Shown piece by piece: positions 7,879 through 16,535 of a stretch of DNA of 56,979 bases (position 1 is its first letter; the number at the start of each line of letters is the position of its first letter). Source of the DNA: Verrucomicrobiota bacterium (GTDB lineage: Bacteria; Verrucomicrobiota; Verrucomicrobiia; Limisphaerales; Fontisphaeraceae); assembly GCA_037139415.1 (NCBI GenBank), contig JBAXGN010000018.1:1-56979 (forward strand), read 5' to 3'. The notes under the pieces are model-generated. The model was not told the DNA's origin, did not search any database, and was given only the letters and a program-made list of their open reading frames with translations. The translations under genes were made by a program, and so were the position numbers.

Positions 7879-9333
7879 ATGACGACGCCTTTTTTTCCGC
7901 AGTTCCGCCCGCGCCTGGCCGCCTGCCGCCGCCAGGCCGTCCAAACCGTCCGCCGCGCCTCCCTGCCCGAATTGGAGCGCTATCTGGCCGATATCCTGCC
8001 CGCCCATCTCCTGTCCCAGCAGGACGAGGGGGACCACAGCCGCGCGCGCGTGTTCACCCTGGCCCTCACCCTGCAATGTTTTCTCTGCCAGGTGCTTAAG
8101 CCTAAGACGCCCTGCCGCGAGATCGTGCGTTTGGTGCAGGCACTCTTCCGCCTGCTGGGCCGCGGTCCCGTGGACGATAGTACCAGCGCCTATTGCCAGG
8201 CCCGCCGCCGCCTGCCCCGCGAGACGTTGGAACGCTGCCTAGCGGCCAGCGCCCAAACCGCCGATCGCCGGGTGGGCAAGGGCGGGGAACTGCAGGGCCG
8301 CCCGGTCAAGGTGGTGGATGGCTCCTCCACCCAACTGGCGGACACGCCGGCCAACCAGAAGGCGTATCCCCAACCCCGCACCCAGAAATCCGGCTGCGGT
8401 TTTCCCGTGCTCAAGTTCCTGGTCCTCTATTCGCTGGCCAGCGGGGCGGTGCTGGCGGTGGTCCTGGCCAGCCTGTACAATCATGATTTGCGCCTGCTGC
8501 GCCAGTTGTACGACGAGCTGCGCGCGGGGGACATCCTGTTGGGCGACCGGGCGTATGGGGATTACATCACGCTGGCGTCACTGCCGGAGCGCGGCGTGGA
8601 CGTCGTGGCCCGCATCCACCAGGGCCGGAAGGTGGATTTTCGCAAAGCCCGGCGGCTGGGTAAAAACGACGGGCTCTTTACCTGGCGCAAAGGCCTTCAG
8701 CAGTCCAATATTTTGGACGCCAAGCAGTGGCAGGACTTGCCGGCGCAAATCACGGTGCGGGTGATTCGCTTCACGGCCACGATCCGGGGCCGGCGTTGTC
8801 GGCGGATTACCTTGGTGACGACCCTGTTGGACCCCGTGCGTTATTCCGCCGCAGCGTTGATCGCCCTGTATGCCCGGCGCTGGCGGCTGGAATTATGCCT
8901 GCGCGACCTGAAGACCACCATGGGGATGGAACAGTTGCGCTGCCAGACGCCAGCCATGGTGGAAAAAGAACTATTGGCCTATCTGCTCGCGTACAATTTG
9001 GTGCGTTGCCTCATGGCCGAAGCGGTGGCCGCGCATCAGGGGGAGTTGGAGCGGGTGAGCTTCAAAGGCACTGTGGATGCCCTGCGCCGTTACGGTGCCG
9101 CGATGGCCCAGGCACGCTCCCAAAAGATGCGGGCCGCACTCTGGGCGGATTTACTCCTCAATTTGGTGCGCGACCAGTTGCCGGATCGGCCACACCGCCA
9201 AGAGCCGCGCGCCGTCAAACGGCGCCCCAAACCCTATCCCTTATTAACCCGCCCACGCCATCAATACAAAGAAGGGTTGCACCGCAACCGCTACTGGAAA
9301 AACAAACCCCGTAATTTCAAGCGCCTAAACTAA
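7879..9333 (+). CDS. IS4-family DDE transposase
   Basis: The 484-residue product has the IS4 catalytic layout: first Asp at 147 (VVDGSS), second Asp at 223 (LLGDRAYGDY), and Glu at 338 in the signature Y331-x2-R334-x3-E338-x6-K345. The C-terminus is basic. It cuts and pastes the element as a dimer. No frameshift or stop interrupts it, and inverted repeats flank it closely, so the element may be active. GC is higher than in the gene just upstream (5.6-7.4 kb). Confidence 0.93.
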   Translation: MTTPFFPQFRPRLAACRRQAVQTVRRASLPELERYLADILPAHLLSQQDEGDHSRARVFTLALTLQCFLCQVLKPKTPCREIVRLVQALFRLLGRGPVDDSTSAYCQARRRLPRETLERCLAASAQTADRRVGKGGELQGRPVKVVDGSSTQLADTPANQKAYPQPRTQKSGCGFPVLKFLVLYSLASGAVLAVVLASLYNHDLRLLRQLYDELRAGDILLGDRAYGDYITLASLPERGVDVVARIHQGRKVDFRKARRLGKNDGLFTWRKGLQQSNILDAKQWQDLPAQITVRVIRFTATIRGRRCRRITLVTTLLDPVRYSAAALIALYARRWRLELCLRDLKTTMGMEQLRCQTPAMVEKELLAYLLAYNLVRCLMAEAVAAHQGELERVSFKGTVDALRRYGAAMAQARSQKMRAALWADLLLNLVRDQLPDRPHRQEPRAVKRRPKPYPLLTRPRHQYKEGLHRNRYWKNKPRNFKRLN

Positions 9334-9418
9334 GCGCCATTCGGGTCAGACCCGTTTTCTGCGCCAAGTGAAACACGGAGCGTGCCGGAAAGTAAACTCT
9401 CAACAATAATAACCGGTC

Positions 9419-9504
9419 TTGACTGCCCCATCCGCCGGATTAATGTGCTTGGATATGAGCGCGATTCAAAAAGCAATGTTCTCTAACCGCATCGCGGCAA
9501 GTCC
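9419..9504 (+). promoter_or_regulatory. Promoter/leader cassette, copy B (clan-A glycosidase gene)
   Basis: -35 TTGACT (9419-9424), 16-nt spacer ending in CCGGAT, -10 TAATGT (9441-9446), and ATG at 9455, 8 nt later. The box at 9471-9504 contains AAGCAATGTTCTCTAACC and CCGC-ATC-GCGG. The ATG opens a leader frame reading MFSNRIAAS across the box and ending at 9604, before the glycosidase start at 9639. The alignment to copy D runs about 90 nt. Confidence 0.7.
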
Positions 9505-9638
9505 AGCGATAGAAGGTCTGCATGGCTCAAACAAGCAAATCTATCAGCGATCAGTGATACAACGGGGCGGGGCGGGACTGAGTGGACTGGGCAGAATTTG
9601 GTGAGGTAGATATTTTTGATTTGGAGAAGCTCTTACGC

Positions 9639-11930
9639 ATGTCAATTTTCAAACGATCCATCGGCGTCGTTTCACTTCTAATCGCGGCGCATCTATTTGC
9701 AACGCTTGGTTTCGCGGAGCCTGCCGGCCTGGTGATCGCCGCAGGCGCTGACTGGAAGGCGCTTCCCGACGCCGATCTCGCTGTGAAAGAGGGGACCGCG
9801 CTGGATTTTTCGGCATGGCTTGACCACGCTCCGGCGGGAAGCCGCGGGCGGATCATCGCGCGGCCCGATGGGACGCTGGCTTTTGCCAGCCAGCCGGATC
9901 GCCCGGTGCGCTTCTTCGGCGTCTCGGGCTTCCCCACCAAGGACCCGGAGGAAATCGAAGCCCTGGCCGACACGATCGCGCGGCAGGGTTATAACCTGGT
10001 ACGCCTGCATTTCCTGGATCAGTTCGCGGCGGACCAGAAGGCGTATTGGGGGAAGAAACTTTCCAAGGAAGCGCAGGCCGATTTCGACCGCCGCATGGAG
10101 GCGGGGGAACCTTTTCTGAATGCCAAGAACCTGGACATCATTGACCGTTTTGTGGCGGCACTGAAAAAGCGCGGCGTTTACCTGTATCTCGACGCGATGA
10201 CCTCTTGGACCGGCTGCTACCCCGCGAACTGCTGGTATCCGGAGAACGGGGTGCCGAGCATGAAACCGCGCCTTTATTATGATCCCGTCGCGCGCCGCCA
10301 CTGGCACAATGCGGTCAAGGCGCTGTTCACGCGCGTCAACCCCTACACCAAGACCCGGTTCGTTGACGATCCACAGGTGGTGGCGATACTCGGCGTGAAC
10401 GAGACCAGCACCGGCTTGGAAAGCTACAAATCGGATTGGGGCGGCGTGCCGGATGCGTTGTTGCCGCTGTGGCGGGCCTTCCTTGCCAAGCGCTTCGCCG
10501 ACGTTGCCGCATACCGGAAGGCCTGGGTTCTTTCGGATCCGAAAGTTGACAGCATCGGCAAGGCGCCCTTCTTCTCGAAAAACGACGTGTGGCACAGCGC
10601 GCGGGGGCGGATCGTGGCCGAGTTCATCAACCAGATGGAGGAGGAGAGCGCCGGGTGGATGGAGCAGGAGCTGCGGTCCTTCGGCTATCAAGGCTTGTTC
10701 ACGCAATACGACTGGCTGTACGCCCTGCGCCTGTATCTGCCGCGCTCGCGCGCCGGCTTGGTTTCCATGCATGGCTATTTCGCCCACCCCGAGGGTGCCT
10801 TCGGCCCCAAAGGCAAAACGTCTCCGAACAGCTCCCTGGCCGACGCTCTGAACTGGTGGCGGGGGATCGCCTCCGCGCGCATCGCCGGGCAACCTTTTGG
10901 GGTGATGGAGTACGGCCATGTGTATTGGAACCGTTACCGCTACGAGGAGGGCTTGTCGGTCGGCGCCTATGGCAGCTTTCAAAATATGTCCATCCTGACC
11001 GCCCATGCCTGGCCGGTCGCATTGAAGCCGTCGCAGGCAGGGCCGTTCCGGGTAGGTCTCGATCCGGTGGCGCGCGCCAGCCAGGTGGTCGCGGGCCTCG
11101 CCTTCATGGGCGGAGCGGTGGCGGCGGCTCCGCACCGGGTTGATATTCCGGTGAGCCGCGATCTGGCCCTGAAGCATTCTGAGCGGGGCATCAGCGGCGA
11201 CCAGACGAGGATCGGCCTGCTGACCGGCCTGGCGGTCGCGGTGGAAGGGCGGGTGCCGTCCGTTCCCGCGACGTTGCAGGTGCCGCTCGGAGATGGAACC
11301 AAGTCGCTTGATTCCGCCTTTCACTCGACGCTTGTGGACAGCGAAAGCGGCACGTTCGCCGGAGCGGTCGCCCAGTTGCGCGCCAAAGGCATCCTGCCGC
11401 AAGGCAACCGCACGGATGCGGCAAAGAAAATCTATGAAAGCGAGACGGGCGAAATCCTGCTCGACGCGCCTGGCAAGCGGCTGACCGTGAACGCTCCGGC
11501 GCTGGCGGGAATCTGTGCGGAGACGTTTGCCGGCGTGCCGCAGGCGGGCAAGCTGACGGTCGCGGCGGCATCGGTTCCCGCTTCGATCACGATGGCCGCA
11601 CGGGACGGAAAGACGCTGGAACTGTCGCACCGCCTGCTGCTGGTGGTGTCCACCGATGCGCGCAACAGCGGCGAGAGCTACGAGGATGACAGCGGCGTGG
11701 TGCTGCGCCAGGTCGGCAAGCCGCCGGTATTGCTGCGCACGGGCCGCTTCACGATTGATCTCGCCCGCGCCCCGAATGCCCCTGCGCTGCGCGCCTGGGC
11801 GCTGGCGATGAACGGCCAGCGGCGCGACGCGCTGCCGGTGGCCTCCATCCCCGGCGGCATCCGTCTGAAGATTGACACCGCCGCCTGGTCCTGCGGCCCG
11901 TCGCCGTTCATTGAATTGGCGGAAAAGTAA
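9639..11930 (+). CDS. Secreted clan GH-A-like glycoside hydrolase
   Basis: The 763-residue product starts at 9639, 10 nt after GGAGAAG, and has a signal peptide (VVSLLIAAHLFATLGFA). A TIM-barrel glycosidase pattern is visible: YNLVRLHFLDQF at strand 2-3, GVNETST with N254-E255 as the likely acid/base, and FGVMEYGHVYW with E424 as the likely nucleophile. The order and spacing match clan GH-A (GH5/GH42-like). The last 300 residues look like beta-sandwich domains. It is probably periplasmic or extracellular and acts on a plant or algal glycan; the exact substrate cannot be told. A cassette-type promoter lies 135-220 nt upstream. Confidence 0.7.
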   Translation: MSIFKRSIGVVSLLIAAHLFATLGFAEPAGLVIAAGADWKALPDADLAVKEGTALDFSAWLDHAPAGSRGRIIARPDGTLAFASQPDRPVRFFGVSGFPTKDPEEIEALADTIARQGYNLVRLHFLDQFAADQKAYWGKKLSKEAQADFDRRMEAGEPFLNAKNLDIIDRFVAALKKRGVYLYLDAMTSWTGCYPANCWYPENGVPSMKPRLYYDPVARRHWHNAVKALFTRVNPYTKTRFVDDPQVVAILGVNETSTGLESYKSDWGGVPDALLPLWRAFLAKRFADVAAYRKAWVLSDPKVDSIGKAPFFSKNDVWHSARGRIVAEFINQMEEESAGWMEQELRSFGYQGLFTQYDWLYALRLYLPRSRAGLVSMHGYFAHPEGAFGPKGKTSPNSSLADALNWWRGIASARIAGQPFGVMEYGHVYWNRYRYEEGLSVGAYGSFQNMSILTAHAWPVALKPSQAGPFRVGLDPVARASQVVAGLAFMGGAVAAAPHRVDIPVSRDLALKHSERGISGDQTRIGLLTGLAVAVEGRVPSVPATLQVPLGDGTKSLDSAFHSTLVDSESGTFAGAVAQLRAKGILPQGNRTDAAKKIYESETGEILLDAPGKRLTVNAPALAGICAETFAGVPQAGKLTVAAASVPASITMAARDGKTLELSHRLLLVVSTDARNSGESYEDDSGVVLRQVGKPPVLLRTGRFTIDLARAPNAPALRAWALAMNGQRRDALPVASIPGGIRLKIDTAAWSCGPSPFIELAEK

Positions 11931-11938
11931 GCTCCTGT

Positions 11939-12190
11939 TCAGAAAGAAAAAGAAACGGGGGCAATTTCATGTTTCCCCATTAACCAGTCCATCCAAACCC
12001 AAGTCGGACGATGCCCCGGGGCTACCAAGTACCAGGGAAAGCTGCTCCAAGGATACGCATAAGACAATAGGCATGGACCCGGAAATCCTGACGATCCACC
12101 TCGTCGTGGAAAAATGCCTTCCCGCCGTTCTCCACGCGACATCACTTGGCAGATGGCACCGGGATATTCAACGCGCAATTGCCGTGGCAT
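11939..12190 (-). pseudogene. Decayed REP-associated tyrosine transposase (Y1/RAYT)
   Basis: The start is a textbook RAYT N-terminus (MPRQLRVEYPGAI, then SRGERREGIF). After that the frame shifts: the shifted frame reads HDEVDRQDF and then RVHAYCLM, the usual next motifs, with the sequence between them missing. The original frame resumes with AYPWSSFPWYL and RPTWVWMDWLMGKHEI, the C-terminal motifs. The HUH catalytic histidines and the tyrosine helix fall in the deleted part. About 250 nt remain of a gene normally near 700-900 nt. Such enzymes mobilise REP repeats, which fits the repeats elsewhere in the window. Confidence 0.8.
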
Positions 12191-12248
12191 GGCGGCGAGC
12201 CACACAATTTTCGCTAAACAGCCGAGGCATTGTTATGATGCCCCCTTT

Positions 12249-12318
12249 TTTGGCAAAAAAGATTATCTGGCCAACAATGAAAATGCGAAATTAGAAATTT
12301 GAAGTCAGGAGTTCGAGT
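12249..12318 (+). repeat. Dispersed repeat R, copy a
   Basis: It contains TTGGCAAAAAAGATTATCTGG, then GAAAATG, ATTAGAAATTTGAAG and TCAGGAGTT. Related copies are at 16388-16444 (inverted), 39241-39420 and 42293-42420, with shorter ones at 36775-36830 and 44190-44250. It is intergenic and AT-rich, with no ORF conserved between copies. Confidence 0.7.
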
Positions 12319-12506
12319 TTGAACCATTTTCCTAATGTCATCTAATTGTAACATCGTTAATATTGCTATCGTCGCAGCGTTACGGTAATAACTGGTCTTA
12401 ATGAAGCGGTGCCATGTAACAATCATAACTGGGCGAATCAGAACTACTCGGGGTGCGGGGTTGCGGGCATTGTTCCTTATCAAAATTCAAGCATTGGAAG
12501 GATCTC

Positions 12507-14543
12507 ATGAAAAAACAACAACCACTGAACTTACCTAACTTTATTAAAGGCCTCGTGCTTGCGACGGTCATCCTATCAGGATGCCGAGTCCAGGCCATTC
12601 CAGGCCTGCAACTCGCGGTCCAAGGCACCAACGTGCTGCTTGCGTGGCCGAGCGTTGAAGGACAAACCTACATTGTTCAGTATCGGCGCACACTGGGCAC
12701 CAATACCCCCTGGCAAACGCTGACCAACGGCTTCCCGGCGGCCACGGAAACTAACTGGACTTCCTGGTTGCATTTGGGGGTAGTGGAATATCCCACGAAT
12801 GCCGCTAGCAGTGGCACCAATGGTGGTAGTGGTGGACCGCCTCCCTTGAATGCCATGACGCTTCAATCGGCGGGCGTAGCGGCAAAACCGGTTTATGAGG
12901 ATGTTACCGTCGTAAAAGACGGGCAAACAGTGACTCGCAGTCGCTTGGTGCCCTTGCCGCCCCCGCTACCACCGGTGTTGAATGCGGCAACTATGCGAAA
13001 CACCCTCCGCACCGCCGCCCTGAATCGCCTCCAAGGCGGGCCAAGACCAATGGGACAGGAAAACAGCGGGGAGAGTTCCGATTCTACCAACCGTTACGCG
13101 GGGTTTTATCAGGTCGTGCAGAACGGCGTGCAACTGTTTGGCATTCAGGACAGCGGCGTCTTGTCAAACGTAACTGAATTCAAAATCGAAGCAGCAACTC
13201 CAGATGGAAGCGACGGAAGGTTGGTCAATATCACTTTTTCTGCTGATGGCCTTCCTCTACCCGCAGTCGCCGATCTTGCCGCGCCATTTGCCTGGCCCCT
13301 AAAATTCACTTTAGACACCGGACGCCTGCTTAACGGGCCCCATTTGATTCAGGCTCAGGCGACATGGAATTCGGGGGGCATGGGAAGCGGAGTGAACCCA
13401 TTTTTCTCGGCGTCTAGTGAACCGATTTCAGTGACTGTTTCTAATGAAATTTCCTATCCAAATTGGATGGATGGTTTTGGGCAAGATAACACCGGTTCTG
13501 GCGCCTGCGCCTTCGTGGCGATGTCCGCCACACCGCAGGTGAACTGGCAACTGGACGTTTACAACAGCCAGCAACAATATATCGGTAGCGTATCAGGTCA
13601 GACTTCGGACGGGTCCGTTGAATTTGACTGGAATCTGGTTGGACCTGGCGGCATCACGAATACCGATTCTCAATATGCGTCAGTGCTGACCACCACCGAC
13701 CCGAACACCAGCGCGACCATTGCCCAGAAGCTTCTTCCCATCAAACTACTGCATTTGGATAATTGGACCCAGCAAGGCGGCTGGGTGGCAGCACGGTTAG
13801 ACATGTTTCCGGCCAACATGACGGGCTACGACACATGGGTTAATTCTACTGACACGATTGCCATGATGGCCGAAGCAATGACCACTCAAAATGAAGTTCT
13901 TCCCGTGCCACCGGCTCGGCAACCCGGACAACTCCTCGCCCTTAGCTGTTTGGGCACCAATTACGGCCAACGTGCGAGCGATTGGCAGCTATTGAAGAAC
14001 AGTTTGACCAATCCTTGTGTCCGTAACCTATATCTATATGCCCATGGCTGTCCGGACGCAATGGGGGACAACAAAGACGACGTATTGGAGAGCAGTGAAG
14101 TAGAAACCTTTCTCCATCAGAGTGTCCGGACAAATGCGCATAATTTTAGGTTCGTATTTATGGATGGTTGCAAATCAGACGGCACTTTCTGGCCTAAAGC
14201 TTTTGGCATACCGACCTCCACCATCACCAACATATTGTACTTCACTAAGAATAAAATCCGTCCGTGCGCGTTTGTGGGATGGGGCGCGGATCTTAACCTC
14301 GGTACCGGAACGCTCAATTCTCTAGGTGATATCACTTCCGGCACGATCCGCGACGGTTTCAGTTATTTCCGTTCGCAGTTTGTCAATAGCTGGACCGGGG
14401 CAATTGGTATCCGGTCGCCAATGCCACTATCGGCAGCTCTGCAGTTTGCAAAAGACAATTCTCTTGACGCCGTACAAGAGCCGTTTGTGGTTCGCGGGTA
14501 CACCGGTCTAAACTGGAATGAATACAACGATGTATTCTGGTAA
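12507..14543 (+). CDS. Lipoprotein with clan-CD-peptidase-like His/Cys pair
   Basis: The 678-residue product starts at 12507, 6 nt after GGAAGGA. The N-terminus ends in a lipobox (VILSGC), so it is probably lipid-anchored. Residues about 30-80 resemble the short IVQYRRT...W module of verrucomicrobial secreted proteins. The C-terminal part has a hydrophobic strand followed by H513-G (NLYLYAHGC) and, 42 residues later, a second strand ending at C555 (FRFVFMDGCKS). This is the order, context and spacing of the catalytic dyad in clan CD (CHAT, caspase-like) peptidases. No known family was recognised, and activity is inferred only from these motifs. It precedes a PepSY-like gene by 39 nt, probably in one operon. 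Confidence 0.55.
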   Translation: MKKQQPLNLPNFIKGLVLATVILSGCRVQAIPGLQLAVQGTNVLLAWPSVEGQTYIVQYRRTLGTNTPWQTLTNGFPAATETNWTSWLHLGVVEYPTNAASSGTNGGSGGPPPLNAMTLQSAGVAAKPVYEDVTVVKDGQTVTRSRLVPLPPPLPPVLNAATMRNTLRTAALNRLQGGPRPMGQENSGESSDSTNRYAGFYQVVQNGVQLFGIQDSGVLSNVTEFKIEAATPDGSDGRLVNITFSADGLPLPAVADLAAPFAWPLKFTLDTGRLLNGPHLIQAQATWNSGGMGSGVNPFFSASSEPISVTVSNEISYPNWMDGFGQDNTGSGACAFVAMSATPQVNWQLDVYNSQQQYIGSVSGQTSDGSVEFDWNLVGPGGITNTDSQYASVLTTTDPNTSATIAQKLLPIKLLHLDNWTQQGGWVAARLDMFPANMTGYDTWVNSTDTIAMMAEAMTTQNEVLPVPPARQPGQLLALSCLGTNYGQRASDWQLLKNSLTNPCVRNLYLYAHGCPDAMGDNKDDVLESSEVETFLHQSVRTNAHNFRFVFMDGCKSDGTFWPKAFGIPTSTITNILYFTKNKIRPCAFVGWGADLNLGTGTLNSLGDITSGTIRDGFSYFRSQFVNSWTGAIGIRSPMPLSAALQFAKDNSLDAVQEPFVVRGYTGLNWNEYNDVFW

Positions 14544-14550
14544 AATTGAA

Positions 14551-14573
14551 TGACCGCAAGGTCTTGAATTTTT
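14551..14573 (+). terminator. Weak hairpin followed by T-run
   Basis: GACC-GCAA-GGTC (14551-14562) is followed by TTGAATTTTTT. The stem is only 4 bp but has a stable tetraloop and extra AT pairs outside. It may attenuate rather than end transcription between the lipoprotein gene and the next gene. Confidence 0.35.
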
Positions 14574-14582
14574 TATGATGTT

Positions 14583-15887
14583 ATGATGACTCTTGATTTG
14601 CTTCAGGTAACACTACAATATAGCAACGCGTTGTTCTTGGCGGTGATGCCGCAGTTTTCCGATTATACCAAGGCGCTTGACTTGCCGGTCTCTCACCCCA
14701 TTACGCCGGCCGAAATCCGCCGGTTTTCGGTGGATCAAACGGCACCCATGCAATGCGATTTAGAACTGACCAACGGAATGGTCTTTTGGTATGCCCATGG
14801 TCACGTGTACCTCTTTGATGACAAACCTCATAACTACCGTAACAACCAGTATTCGCCCACCTTTCCCGAGAGTTTTATCGGGCCACTAAAGATGACCAAA
14901 GACGAGGCGGTTCAGCTAGCGCGTAAAAATGTCTCGGCCTTGGGGTATTCTGTCAAGCAAAGCCTCATGGACCTGGAGCCAGAAGTAATTTTGCCCCCCA
15001 CCGATGGCACCAACACCATTCCGCATTACCTTTTCAAATGGCCAAGCCTTTCGCCATGGGGCACTGTGGAAATGGAAATTGACGCGGAACGCAAAACGAT
15101 GGTGCATCTCAGTCTGCTGTCGGAAGTCTTTGACCGGGAACCGCCTAAAATCTCCGTCACGCCAAAATGGCGGCATCCCCGGTCGGAGATCAATCCGGCC
15201 TATGTGCAGGCCCTGATGTCCTTTGTGTTGCCGCAAGTTTCCGCGTTTGCCGAAAAACTTGAACTGCCCGTGAAAGTGCCGATCACCACCAACGATGTAC
15301 TGGAGTATGAATGTAAGCCGGGGGAGTTTTTGACCCTGCGCCTCACCAACGATTATTTTTTCAATTTTGGCTCCTATGGCTATGTGGAGGGCTTTTTTAC
15401 CCGGAAAACCTATTTCATTCGCGGGTTTGGGCACACCGATCTGCGCTTCAGGCGGCGTGGTGCCACAGTGGATGATTATGTCGGGGAATGGCGGATGAAC
15501 GATGAGGAGATGGTGGCGATGGCGCGGAATGCGGTGCACAAGCTGGGCCGAACACCGGCGGATTTCTTTGCTGACATACCACCCTACCGTGTCACCAAGC
15601 CGGTGGAAATGGGAAAATACGTGATACCCCGATCTTACATCGAGTGGATCAAGTGCCCGCCCAGGAATAATTTGGCTATCGCAGAACTTAAAGTGGAGAT
15701 TGACGCCGACAAGCGGTGCCTGCGGTCTTTTTGTTGGTTTAACGGCACAATGCCGCGTGAGTGGCCAAAGATTGAGGTTGCGCCTTATTTAAAAACCAAC
15801 AAGCCGTTCATGCCGCAAAGCCTTCAAGAATTCCGCAAGTCCGAGAAGTCATCGCTTGTGAGGCCGGACGTTCCGCCGCAGCCATAG
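14583..15887 (+). CDS. Protein with duplicated PepSY-like segments, partner of the lipoprotein gene
   Basis: The 434-residue product is built as two halves. Each has a segment resembling a PepSY alpha-beta unit: MTKDEAVQLARKNVSALGY near residue 100 and MNDEEMVAMARNAVHKLGR near 300. Each is followed by strands ending in VEMEID or LKVEIDAD. PepSY domains often inhibit or chaperone secreted peptidases. The gene lies 39 nt after a lipoprotein with a peptidase-like His/Cys pair, so an inhibitor role is conceivable but unproven. No signal peptide is seen at this start, and upstream ATGs run into a stop, so export is unclear. Confidence 0.55.
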   Translation: MMTLDLLQVTLQYSNALFLAVMPQFSDYTKALDLPVSHPITPAEIRRFSVDQTAPMQCDLELTNGMVFWYAHGHVYLFDDKPHNYRNNQYSPTFPESFIGPLKMTKDEAVQLARKNVSALGYSVKQSLMDLEPEVILPPTDGTNTIPHYLFKWPSLSPWGTVEMEIDAERKTMVHLSLLSEVFDREPPKISVTPKWRHPRSEINPAYVQALMSFVLPQVSAFAEKLELPVKVPITTNDVLEYECKPGEFLTLRLTNDYFFNFGSYGYVEGFFTRKTYFIRGFGHTDLRFRRRGATVDDYVGEWRMNDEEMVAMARNAVHKLGRTPADFFADIPPYRVTKPVEMGKYVIPRSYIEWIKCPPRNNLAIAELKVEIDADKRCLRSFCWFNGTMPREWPKIEVAPYLKTNKPFMPQSLQEFRKSEKSSLVRPDVPPQP

Positions 15888-16012
15888 CTGCTCTTAAGGA
15901 TTCTTGACTGAAAAGGTGAAAACGAGTTTGGTCGCAGGGTTACGGTAGAGCAAAAAATGGGTCAACCTAAATAAAAGAAACAGTTTAGCTGGTAGCGCCA
16001 GGGTGAGGGGAG

Positions 16013-16044
16013 GCCCGGCGCTGCTCAACAGCGGAGCGGCGGGC
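16013..16044. repeat. GC-rich hairpin, REP-like
   Basis: GCCCG (16013-16017) pairs with CGGGC (16040-16044), and CGCTG (16019-16023) pairs with CAGCG (16029-16033). No T-run follows, so it is more likely a palindromic repeat than an intrinsic terminator. It sits in the 650-nt gap between the PepSY-like gene and the ABC permease; apart from repeat copy R-b and a promoter I see nothing else there. Confidence 0.4.
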
Positions 16045-16387
16045 GGGGTTTGGCGTTAAAGTCTCTGCGGTAGAGGGTGGCCTGGCCGGCGGCGTGGGTT
16101 TGGTGGATAAATCCAGGAAGAATTGGTGAAAAAGGATTCATTCATTAAAGGTTCATTATCAACCAGCAAAATTCTTCCGCGATCAAAAGTTTTCTTTTTT
16201 GACTCACTCCGCGCTTGAACTGGCTCATTCGTTTCTCGCTCCTGGTTCCAACGATCAACCGTCTTGTCCGGTCATTCATTCAGAATCTGGTGTCGCTCCC
16301 TCCCCCGCCAATCCTGTCCTTTTTTCTGATTACTGGTTACTGTTCACTGATGACTTATCCATGCTGTCCATCCCGTTCATCCTGTCT

Positions 16388-16444
16388 TCTTCAAGTTCCT
16401 GTTTTCCTGTTCTAATTTTTCTGCCAGATAATATTTCTGCCATG
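16388..16444 (-). repeat. Dispersed repeat R, copy b (inverted)
   Basis: On the minus strand it reads CATGGCAGAAATATTATCTGG, then CAGAAAAATTAGAAC and GGAACTTGAAG, matching copies a, c and d. It ends just before the permease promoter region. Confidence 0.65.
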
Positions 16445-16471
16445 TTCCCTCATTATGAACCAACTCCCCGG

Positions 16472-16510
16472 TTGACTTCCCCGCCGCCCCCGTTACGCTC
16501 ATCTTGCGTG
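16472..16510 (+). promoter_or_regulatory. Putative promoter of the ABC permease gene
   Basis: TTGACT (16472-16477), a 16-nt spacer and TACGCT (16494-16499), followed 8 nt later by GTG (16508). The GTG opens a 17-codon ORF that overlaps the permease start in another frame. The geometry equals that of the cassette promoters, but the conserved box is absent. Confidence 0.4.
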
Positions 16511-16535
16511 GCCGACGAATGCAAATTTTCGGAAT

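Larger units (their letters stand above)
7464..9359 (+). mobile_element. IS4-family insertion sequence with divergent passenger gene
   Basis: The element is bounded by 30-nt terminal inverted repeats at 7464-7493 and 9330-9359 that match at 28 of 30 positions; each contains the inner palindrome GGGTCAGACCC or its near copy. Inside are a small minus-strand gene (7490-7825) and the transposase (7879-9333), transcribed divergently. Both TAA stops lie inside the inverted repeats. I could not see a clear target-site duplication, so the exact outer ends may be off by a few bases. The transposase looks intact. Confidence 0.85.

Noticed and set aside
9693-11630. 645-codon open frame on the minus strand
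   Set aside because: It lies opposite the clan-A glycosidase, which has a signal peptide, ribosome binding site and catalytic motifs; the antisense frame shows none and results from high GC and codon bias.
15888-16470. Possible small gene in the gap before the ABC permease
   Set aside because: Open frames here are short, lack family features and overlap a GC-rich hairpin and repeat R copy b.
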